This document shows positions 57,488 through 64,000 of a stretch of 64,000 bases of DNA, in pieces (within the stretch, counting starts at the first letter, position 1; the number at the start of each line of letters is the position of its first letter). The translations under genes and the position numbers were made by a program. The notes below the pieces were generated by a model. That model did no database searches. It was not told the origin of the DNA and was given only the letters and a program-made list of their open reading frames with translations. Where the stretch lies: positions 78,217-142,216 of the forward strand of contig QUFP01000004.1 in the NCBI GenBank assembly GCA_003478935.1. Reading direction: 5' to 3'. The DNA comes from Firmicutes bacterium AF25-13AC. GTDB lineage: Bacteria; Bacillota; Clostridia; Lachnospirales; Lachnospiraceae.

Positions 57488-59788
57488 TCACTCTTCGTGT
57501 TTCAGATACTCACCTGACACGTCGGACAGAGCCGTCACACCATCACGGCAGATCTTAACATAGAAGCCCTTATATGGCTTTTCGTAATTCTTTACTGCAT
57601 CTTTAATCTGCAGACGACCATTATTTTGTGAGAATACATATGCATTGTAGCCACCTTTTTTATAGGCGAAGCTCTCACCATCGTCCTGATAATGAATATA
57701 ATTTCCAATGCCTGGGTAAACCGCAAGTGTCAAGTCTTCCACTTCCTTTTCACCAACATACTGCATTAAAGGATAGATCGGAAGGACTGCACCTGCGCGA
57801 ACAAATAAAGGCATAGTATCGAGTGGCGCTTTCTTTGTGATATACTGACCGCCTTTGTACTTTTCTCCCGTCCAGAAATCGTACCACATCGCACCCTCTG
57901 GCAGATAGACAAGACGCATAGTTGTTCCCTGTGTTACAACTGGAGCAGCAAGCAGCCACTCACCTACCATAAACTCATCATTTATTTCGTAAGTTTCTGC
58001 ATCCTTTTCAAAATTTAACATAAGAGGACGCATAATCGGAAGACCTGTCTGCTCACTTTCAAAGAAGCAGTCGTAGATATATGGAAGCAGACGATAACGA
58101 AGCTCTACGTACTTGCGGTAAATCTCTAAAAGCTCCTTATCAAACTGCCACGGCTCCTGTCTTCTCGTGCCCTGTGCACTATGGTTTCTAAAAAACGGTG
58201 ATAAACATCCCACCTGAACCCAACGAGCCAATAGTTCCTTTGTTGTATCTGCACCAAAGCCTCCGACATCTGTTCCTGCATAGGAAAATCCGGAAAGGCC
58301 AAGATTACAAAGCTGTGGAATTGCCATCTGTAAATGTGCCCAGATACTCTGATTGTCTCCCGTCCAAACAAGAGAATAACGCTGCGTTCCGGCATAGGCT
58401 GCACGTGTGATTATAAATGGTCTGCGGCCATCATATTTTAACCATCCATCCTTTGTTGCCATTGCCATACAGTGACCATAGATGTTATGTGCATCCTTAT
58501 GAAGAATTGCTGTATCGTCCTCATCTGCAAATTGTACATCATCAGGCAGCGGACCTTTAAAGCTCGCCGGCTCGTTCATGTCGTTCCAAACACCGCGAAC
58601 ACCCATATCAATTAAAAATTTCTGCTTGTCTGCCCACCAGCTGCGTACCTTTGGATTAGTAAAGCTTGGGAAAACAGAATCACCTGGCCACACCTCGTTT
58701 ACATAAAGCTCATTCTCTGCTGAGAATGCAAAATAGCCGTTCTTAATTCCTTCCTCGTAAACACTGTAGCCATCTTCCTTTTTGACACCCGGATCAATGA
58801 TCGTAACTGGCTTGTATCCCATTTCAGTCAGTTTCTGTAAGGTCTTTTTCGGGTCCTTATAGTTCTTTTTGTTCCAAGTAAAGACCTTGAAGGAATCCAT
58901 ATAGTCGATGTCAAAATGAATGGAATCGCACGGAATGCGGCATGCTCTCATCTTTTCTGCGACATCCATGATGTCTTCCTCGGTAATATAGCCCCAGCGT
59001 GACTGATGATATCCAAGCGTCCACTTCTGCGGAAGAGCGGTGCGTCCTGTCAGCCCTGTGTAGGCACCTACGATATCGCGCATCGTCTCGCCTGCGATAA
59101 AATAGTAGTCTAAATCGCCGCCGTCTGCTGCAAAATAATAGCTCTCTGCATCTTCCTTTCCCATATCAAAATAGGATTTTGACGTATTGTCAAGAAAAAT
59201 TCCATATGTAAAATGAGGACGCATTGAAATAAAGAACGGAACAGACTTATAAAGACTTGGGAAAAAGTCTGCATGCGTATCTGGAATATCGCTGTTCCAC
59301 ATTTCATAAGCATAGCCTCTTTTATCAAGAAAGCCCGTCTTATCTCCAAGTCCATAGATATGCTCCTTTGGATGAAGCATACGCACAACTTCAAATTTAT
59401 GCGCTTCTTTTTCTTTTGGAAGAGAATGTCCCTCTTTTGCCAAAAGCTCTGCCTGCTCTTTTGTGATGGTCTGCGTATTCTCTGAGCGCACACTCTGCTC
59501 TGAAATCATTCGGCCATCTGGTGTCAGAAAATCAACCTGAAACTCATCTCTGACACGAACAAGAAGCTTCTTTGTTTTAATTGTAATAAACTCTTTTTGC
59601 TGACGCGCCTGAAAATCAACCTTCTTTGGTTCCTGCACAACTGCCCTTGATGGTCTGTGCTTTTCTTCCATCGAGCTATATACTCGTACAATGCGGTCTG
59701 TAATAAATGAAATTCTTCCCTCTTTATGTTCAAACTTTACCGTTACGCCTGTGGCATCTGGTTCAAATGACAAAAGCCTGCCAAACAT
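57488..59788 (-). CDS. GH31 alpha-glucosidase/xylosidase family
   Basis: 766 residues starting MFGRLLSFEPDATGVTVKFEH behind AGGAGG. The catalytic nucleophile Asp is in GVWNDMNEPASF (Asp near residue 403), the acid/base region is in GADTTKELLARWVQ, and substrate-site motifs include HFDIDYMDSFKVFTW and GYHQSRWGY. The family includes alpha-glucosidases and alpha-xylosidases; the specificity cannot be set by eye, though the sequence looks like intracellular alpha-glucosidases. There is no signal peptide. It has its own terminator and no transporter next to it. Confidence 0.92.
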   Translation of the reverse strand: MFGRLLSFEPDATGVTVKFEHKEGRISFITDRIVRVYSSMEEKHRPSRAVVQEPKKVDFQARQQKEFITIKTKKLLVRVRDEFQVDFLTPDGRMISEQSVRSENTQTITKEQAELLAKEGHSLPKEKEAHKFEVVRMLHPKEHIYGLGDKTGFLDKRGYAYEMWNSDIPDTHADFFPSLYKSVPFFISMRPHFTYGIFLDNTSKSYFDMGKEDAESYYFAADGGDLDYYFIAGETMRDIVGAYTGLTGRTALPQKWTLGYHQSRWGYITEEDIMDVAEKMRACRIPCDSIHFDIDYMDSFKVFTWNKKNYKDPKKTLQKLTEMGYKPVTIIDPGVKKEDGYSVYEEGIKNGYFAFSAENELYVNEVWPGDSVFPSFTNPKVRSWWADKQKFLIDMGVRGVWNDMNEPASFKGPLPDDVQFADEDDTAILHKDAHNIYGHCMAMATKDGWLKYDGRRPFIITRAAYAGTQRYSLVWTGDNQSIWAHLQMAIPQLCNLGLSGFSYAGTDVGGFGADTTKELLARWVQVGCLSPFFRNHSAQGTRRQEPWQFDKELLEIYRKYVELRYRLLPYIYDCFFESEQTGLPIMRPLMLNFEKDAETYEINDEFMVGEWLLAAPVVTQGTTMRLVYLPEGAMWYDFWTGEKYKGGQYITKKAPLDTMPLFVRAGAVLPIYPLMQYVGEKEVEDLTLAVYPGIGNYIHYQDDGESFAYKKGGYNAYVFSQNNGRLQIKDAVKNYEKPYKGFYVKICRDGVTALSDVSGEYLKHEE

Positions 59789-60087
59789 AATGCTCCTCCT
59801 TCAACATTTTTGCATCACATGGATTGCTTTTTATTTTCTCAGTATAGCATAACTTTGCGAGCATGTACAGCAATTATAATGTCGGATTTTGACTACACAC
59901 ATAACTTTACTGTTACGATTCACAAAGCTATGTTACGAAAGCCATTCACCTTAGGGCTATGCCATAACTGACTTAACGATTACAAAAACATACCTCAATT
60001 TTGCTATTTCCTTTCTTGCTCCATTTTGTGTGCTATTATGGCATTACCCACTGAAAAATTAAATACATGAGTTTAAGAGGAGGAATT
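59789..60087. other. Divergent intergenic region
   Basis: The gap serves the divergent GH31 and ABC genes. It contains TTACGAAAGCCATTCACC (about 59934-59951), partly like sequences at 15.4, 29.4 and 57.4 kb. No promoter was clear enough to list. Confidence 0.35.
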
Positions 60088-61104
60088 ATGAGTTTAGTTG
60101 TACAAGATCTTTCAAAAAAATACGGAACGCGGACCGTTGTTGATCACTTAAGCTTTGAGATGAATCGTCCGGGTGTCTATGCACTTCTTGGAACAAACGG
60201 AGCAGGAAAAACTACTTCTATCCGCATGATGCTTGGCATGCTCTCACGTGACAGCGGAACTGTCACATGGAATGGAAAGCCGCTTGATATAAATACCTGC
60301 AATGTAGGATATCTTGCAGAGGAGCGCGGTTTATATCCTAAATATACTATTATGGATCAGCTTATGTATTTTGCCGCCCTGCGCGGTGTATCAGCTTCTG
60401 AAGCAAAAAAGCGAATCCACTACTGGGCAGAGCGCTTTGATATTATTGAATATCTTTATCCGCAGGAATATGCTGATATTCAGGCAAAAAAGGCGCGCAT
60501 GCATGAGGAAGCTTCACCAAAGAAAAAAGGCTTATTTGGAAGCAGTAATCAGAGAAAAAAGCGCATTGCACCAAAGACAGCTGATCAGCTTTCAAAAGGA
60601 AATCAGCAAAAAATTCAGATGATTGCAGCTCTTATTTCTGACCCGGAGCTTCTTATTCTTGATGAGCCGCTTTCTGGTCTTGATCCTGTCAATACTGATT
60701 TGTTTAAGGATATCATTCACGAGCAGATAAATAAGGGCAAATATCTGATTATGTCTGACCATCAAATGTCCACCATTGAGGAGTTTTGTACTGACCTGAC
60801 AATACTTGATCACAGTAAAACGATTCTTTCTGGTAACTTAAATACGATCAAGAAAAGTTATGGACGTGTTCACCTGTTTCTAAAGACAGAATCCGATATC
60901 ACCTCATATATCCATGATGCCGGTATTTCGATTCTCTCTGAGTTAGCAGGCGAATATCATTTGAAGGTAACTGGTGAAGCGCAGGCAAATGCACTGCTTG
61001 GCACACTTATTCAGGCAGGAATCACAATCGTTACCTTTAATCTTCGCGAACCGTCTCTGCATGAGATCTTTGTAAGTAAGGTAGGTGAGGCACATGAAGA
61101 ATAA
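60088..61104 (+). CDS. ABC transporter ATP-binding protein (NatA-like exporter)
   Basis: 338 residues starting MSLVVQDLSKKYGTRTVVDHLS behind AGAGGAGG. Walker A is GTNGAGKT (residues 35-42), the signature is LSKGNQQK, Walker B is LLILDEPLSGLDP and the switch is SDHQ. Between the Q-loop and signature an unusual Lys-rich insert (ADIQAKKARMHEEASPKKKGLFGSSNQRKKRI) adds about 35 residues. The C-terminal domain (about 90 residues) is of the DUF4162 type. It works with two ABC-2 permeases encoded directly downstream, so it forms an exporter, possibly of sodium or a peptide/antibiotic. Confidence 0.92.
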   Translation: MSLVVQDLSKKYGTRTVVDHLSFEMNRPGVYALLGTNGAGKTTSIRMMLGMLSRDSGTVTWNGKPLDINTCNVGYLAEERGLYPKYTIMDQLMYFAALRGVSASEAKKRIHYWAERFDIIEYLYPQEYADIQAKKARMHEEASPKKKGLFGSSNQRKKRIAPKTADQLSKGNQQKIQMIAALISDPELLILDEPLSGLDPVNTDLFKDIIHEQINKGKYLIMSDHQMSTIEEFCTDLTILDHSKTILSGNLNTIKKSYGRVHLFLKTESDITSYIHDAGISILSELAGEYHLKVTGEAQANALLGTLIQAGITIVTFNLREPSLHEIFVSKVGEAHEE

Positions 61105-62560
61105 TGACAATCTTCGTGGACTGAAAAGCGTATATTCATTTACACTTAGTCAGACCATGAAAAGCAAATCAAATATTGTTTCTATGGTGATTTTATTTGT
61201 AATGGTGCTTATTTCACTTCCGCTTCAAAACCTTACCGGAAATAGTGTTTCAATAAGCCCAATTCAAACAGCTTATGTGACAAATGAGAGTGGAACCGAA
61301 CTTGATTTTGATGCATTGACGGCTCAAAATGCTGCTTTTTCATCTGTTTCATTTGAAACCGCTGAGTTTGACAAAACTTCCTATGCCGATCATTTAGGCG
61401 ACGCTGATGTCTACGTTTATATCAGCGCACCAGATAAGAGCGGTGCCTGCACCGTAGAGAGCCATATCGCAGAAAACAGCTCCCTCAAAACAGAGGATCT
61501 TGAATCACTTCTGAACGCGATTTCCTCCCAGATGACATCGGAGCGATTTGCTTCACTTGGCCTGTCCACACAAAATTCCTACGATGTGGACAGCATGAGC
61601 GCCGCTGACTACCTTGATCAGAAAAATGGCACAGAAAGTATTGGCTTTGATGCCAACTTTGCCATCCAGTACGGCTATTCGATCGTAGTTATGATCTTGT
61701 GTCTGCTTTCTGCAAGCTTTATCATTCGCTGCATCGTCACCGAAAAGGATTCCAAGCTGATTGAACTGCTGATGGTAAGCGTTTCCCCACTCGCACTTTT
61801 ACTTGGAAAGATTCTGGCTGTCATGACCTATGTGTTAATCATGATCGCGATGATGGCAATCGGATTTGTTCTTTCCTATGAAATCAGTGTCGAGTATCTT
61901 CAGATGGCAAGTCTTAGCACCACACTTTCTCAGATGGGCATTGATCTCTCACAGCTGAATCTAAACTGGGGCACCATTGTAATTGCACTGATCTCACTGC
62001 TTCTCGCATTTGCGACCTATGCAGTTCTGTCCGGTCTGATCGGAACCTGCTGCAATACAATGGAACAGTCTGAGCCAGCGATCATGATTGTAACGCTCCT
62101 TATTATGGTTGGTTACATCGTATCCTGCTTCACACCGATTATCTCCAGCAACGCAGTTGCCGCAGCCGTGCTTTCCCTTTGCCCGGTCATCAGCGTATTC
62201 TGCGCACCAGTTTCGTATGTGTGCGGAAATATTTCACTGATTGTCCTGATTCTTTCTTGGGTTATTCAGGCAATCATTCTTGTTGCACTGAGCATATTCT
62301 GTGCAAAGGTATACCGCGATCTTTTGCTGTACCGCGGCAGCCACATGGGAATTTCTCAGCTGTTTCAAATTTTTAAAAATAGAAAAAGGAGGGCGCTACA
62401 TTATGAAATCCTTTTTGAACGGACTAAAGAAGGTCTTTGGCTTTACTGTGCGCCACCGCCTCACAAAGGGCTGGAAGACAGCGACACTTATTGTCATGCT
62501 GTTATGCTTTGCGCTCCCGCTCGGAATTATGTCTTTCTTGGAATTCACTCAAAAAAGTGA
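61094..62560 (+). CDS. ABC-2-type permease, reads into next gene
   Basis: The real protein is about 430 residues: an N-terminal membrane helix, an extracytoplasmic domain with SPIQTAYVTNESGTELDFDAL, then five or six helices. It overlaps the ATPase gene by 11 bases. The open frame runs on to 62560 through the start of the next permease gene, which is improbable. A lost base in the T5A5 run near 62373 would give the natural stop there. The true end is probably near 62376-62384. Confidence 0.82.
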   Translation: MKNNDNLRGLKSVYSFTLSQTMKSKSNIVSMVILFVMVLISLPLQNLTGNSVSISPIQTAYVTNESGTELDFDALTAQNAAFSSVSFETAEFDKTSYADHLGDADVYVYISAPDKSGACTVESHIAENSSLKTEDLESLLNAISSQMTSERFASLGLSTQNSYDVDSMSAADYLDQKNGTESIGFDANFAIQYGYSIVVMILCLLSASFIIRCIVTEKDSKLIELLMVSVSPLALLLGKILAVMTYVLIMIAMMAIGFVLSYEISVEYLQMASLSTTLSQMGIDLSQLNLNWGTIVIALISLLLAFATYAVLSGLIGTCCNTMEQSEPAIMIVTLLIMVGYIVSCFTPIISSNAVAAAVLSLCPVISVFCAPVSYVCGNISLIVLILSWVIQAIILVALSIFCAKVYRDLLLYRGSHMGISQLFQIFKNRKRRALHYEILFERTKEGLWLYCAPPPHKGLEDSDTYCHAVMLCAPARNYVFLGIHSKK

Positions 62561-63776
62561 CACACCAAGCGCCGTCATTTCCGACGTATATACAGCCGAC
62601 CTAACCGATGGAAATGCATTCGACTTTTCCGTTTTCAATATGATTGCAAAATCATCCAGCAACGAAACCTTCGCTTCCATTTCCTATCACAGCTTTGACA
62701 CCGACGAGGATGCACTCGCCGCTGCCGAAACTGATACTGGCAATGCACTGGTTGTCGTTGTCACCTCCGACGAGGATGGCTTTCACACAAGCGTAATCCT
62801 GCCAGAAGCATCTGCCCTCTCCATGGACGATGCCGATGACTACAGCGACTTTTTAAGCCAGATGTTCTCCGTCTTTGCCGTAGCCAAATCAGGGGCATCG
62901 ATCAGTGATCTCACGGCTCTGGGCGGCATCAGCTATAAATATTCCTATTATGAGAGCCAGAACGGCACAGACACACTTGTAAGCGGCGACGATGCCAACT
63001 CCGAGCAGAATGCAGATGCTACCGTTAAAAACGTCTTAGGTTACATGCTTCCATATGTAAACATCATGCTTCTGTATTTCTTGATCCTGTTTTATGGACA
63101 GGGCACCGCAAACTGTGTTGTACTAGAAAAATCCTCTAAGCTTATGGATACGATGCTTGTATCTGTAAAGCCAGAGGCAATGGTCATCGGAAAAGTACTT
63201 GCACAGGCATTTACCTGTGTCATTCAAATTGCACTGTGGGTAATCGGACTGTGGGGCGGCTTTGCAGCCGGTATCTGGGCAGTAAAAACAATCAATCCAG
63301 ATACCACCATGCCGCTCATCCAGATGTTTGGTCATATGGGACTGCTCTCAAGCATCTTTACACCGGTCAACATCCTATTTTTCTTACTCTACTTAGCAGC
63401 TGGCCTGCTTCTCTACCTTGCAATCGCCTCAATTGGCGGTGCAATCGCTTCCAAGCAGGAAGACCTAAGCATGACAAACGGTATCTTCGTTATTGTCCTG
63501 CTGCTTAGCTTCTTTGCAACACTCGGTACGGGCAGCTTCTCCGGAAACTTTGATTCGATGGGTTCTGTCGGCATCCTCGACTGGATTCCATTTACATCAA
63601 TCCTTGTTTCACCGAGCCACCTGCTTCTTGGCTCCATTTCCGTCGGCGAAGCCTGCGGTTCCCTCGCAGTCGTGGTTATTACCTCTCTTCTTGGCATGGC
63701 ACTTGCCGGACGTATCTACAAGGCGATGTCGATGTACAAGGGAAATATTCCAAATGCGAAGCATTATTCGCTATGA
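62403..63776 (+). CDS. ABC-2-type permease
   Basis: 457 residues starting MKSFLNGLKKVFGFTVRHRLTKGW behind AAGGAGGG. It has a first membrane helix, a large extracytoplasmic domain (FDFSVFNMIAKSSSNETFASISYH), and six helices after residue 210, with CVVLEKSSKLMDTMLVSVKPEAMVIGKVLAQ, a typical coupling-helix region. It resembles the permease upstream in layout but not in detail, so the pair likely forms a heterodimer. The stop at 63776 is followed by what was an intrinsic terminator, split by an insertion sequence. Confidence 0.9.
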   Translation: MKSFLNGLKKVFGFTVRHRLTKGWKTATLIVMLLCFALPLGIMSFLEFTQKSDTPSAVISDVYTADLTDGNAFDFSVFNMIAKSSSNETFASISYHSFDTDEDALAAAETDTGNALVVVVTSDEDGFHTSVILPEASALSMDDADDYSDFLSQMFSVFAVAKSGASISDLTALGGISYKYSYYESQNGTDTLVSGDDANSEQNADATVKNVLGYMLPYVNIMLLYFLILFYGQGTANCVVLEKSSKLMDTMLVSVKPEAMVIGKVLAQAFTCVIQIALWVIGLWGGFAAGIWAVKTINPDTTMPLIQMFGHMGLLSSIFTPVNILFFLLYLAAGLLLYLAIASIGGAIASKQEDLSMTNGIFVIVLLLSFFATLGTGSFSGNFDSMGSVGILDWIPFTSILVSPSHLLLGSISVGEACGSLAVVVITSLLGMALAGRIYKAMSMYKGNIPNAKHYSL

Positions 63777-63799
63777 TTTTCTCGAAGTAAAAATTATAA

Positions 63800-63830
63800 A
63801 AAAATCCCCCGCCTGGCACATCCATGCCAG
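63800..63830 (+). terminator. Half terminator cut by the IS element
   Basis: AAAATCCCCCGCCTGGCA-catcca-TGCCAG would continue GGCGGGGGATTTT in an intact hairpin. Instead, at 63831 the sequence switches to TGGTATGCTCCCC, the start of the IS element. The upper 6 bp of the stem (CTGGCA/TGCCAG) remain. Confidence 0.65.
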
Positions 63831-64000
63831 TGGTATGCTCCCCGTCAAGAGGACAATAAAAAATAATAAATTTTTGTATCGTCAGCCATGTTATGGCTGG
63901 CGATATTTTATGCTGCTTTTGTATATTGCTCATGATATTTCATTGGTGTCATTACATGCAGTTTCCTTTGAAGTCGTTGGTTGTTGTAGTAATCTATGTA
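63831..64000 (-). mobile_element. IS3-family insertion sequence, end only
   Basis: The element begins with TGGTATGCTCCCCGTCAAGA, a terminal repeat of IS3 type starting with TG, and holds the last 31 codons of a transposase read toward this end. A hairpin CGCCAGCC/GGCTGACG (about 63880-63902) lies between stop and end. The rest is outside the window. Confidence 0.75.
63908..64000 (-). CDS. IS3-family transposase (OrfB), C-terminal fragment
   Basis: The last 30 residues, YIDYYNNQRLQRKLHVMTPMK and then YHEQYTKAA, match the conserved end of IS3-family integrase-type transposases (YxxxYNxxRxxxxLxxxxPxxY). The start lies beyond the right edge. Confidence 0.85.
   Translation of the reverse strand, partial: YIDYYNNQRLQRKLHVMTPMKYHEQYTKAA

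Overview
The window looks like chromosome of a low-GC, spore-forming anaerobic Firmicute, most likely a gut Lachnospiraceae. The reasons are SpoIIR, a DUF3794/LysM spore-coat-type protein, ECF sigma/membrane partner pairs, a DUF4358-MBOAT-DHHW cassette, a Feo operon with two FeoA genes, DUF6110, and many plant- and host-glycan hydrolases. No tRNA, rRNA, CRISPR array or prophage was seen. Only one insertion sequence is present, cut by the right edge.

Layout. 0-5 kb: a truncated secreted protein, a sigma/membrane-partner pair, and a glycosyltransferase module (GT2 plus polytopic membrane protein). 4.9-8.4 kb: a DUF1858 protein, a broken Fic gene, and a LysM/DUF3794 gene behind a leader that can hide its ribosome binding site. 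8.4-11.4 kb: a second, paralogous GT2/membrane module. 11.5-15.3 kb: a second sigma factor with a 1,057-residue membrane partner. 15.5-20.7 kb: a YesL-like protein and the DUF4358-MBOAT-DHHW O-acylation cassette. 20.8-31 kb: housekeeping genes glgP, ileS (T-box leader), spoIIR, a GntR regulator, ispE, an Mrp ATPase and a YfcE-type phosphoesterase. 31-42.3 kb: an M28 peptidase, an arabinoside operon (GH43-CapA-GH127-carbohydrate-binding protein) with a palindromic operator, an MraY-type transferase and a GH2 beta-galactosidase. 42.5-50.5 kb: a ketopantoate reductase, an ATPase/nuclease remnant, an inositol-phosphatase-family gene with an unusual repeat-rich 3' region, a MATE exporter, DUF2325, cysK and an orphan sugar-binding protein. 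50.8-57.3 kb: an iron operon, feoA-feoA-feoB-FeoB-associated peptide-Fur-like-DUF6110-P-type ATPase, with a Fur-box-like palindrome at its promoter. 57.4-64 kb: a GH31 glucosidase, an ABC exporter operon, and an IS3-type element that appears to split the exporter's terminator.

Two points change how the window should be read. First, many genes carry single-base frameshifts, including the essential ileS. Nearly all behave like one-base deletions, so sequencing or assembly error is more likely than gene decay. Second, four copies of a roughly 100-205 bp element with ends GATACCAGGGTCAAAAGG... are scattered through the window. Pairwise comparison shows compensatory changes in several stems, all four copies lie in the sense direction of the neighbouring gene, and one copy supplies the end of a reading frame. 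This structured mobile repeat is the best candidate for something undescribed. Other candidates are the RBS-hiding leader at 8.3 kb, the exact 20-nt periodic repeat between feoA and feoB, and the CTTTTGTA-type array at 44.1-44.3 kb.
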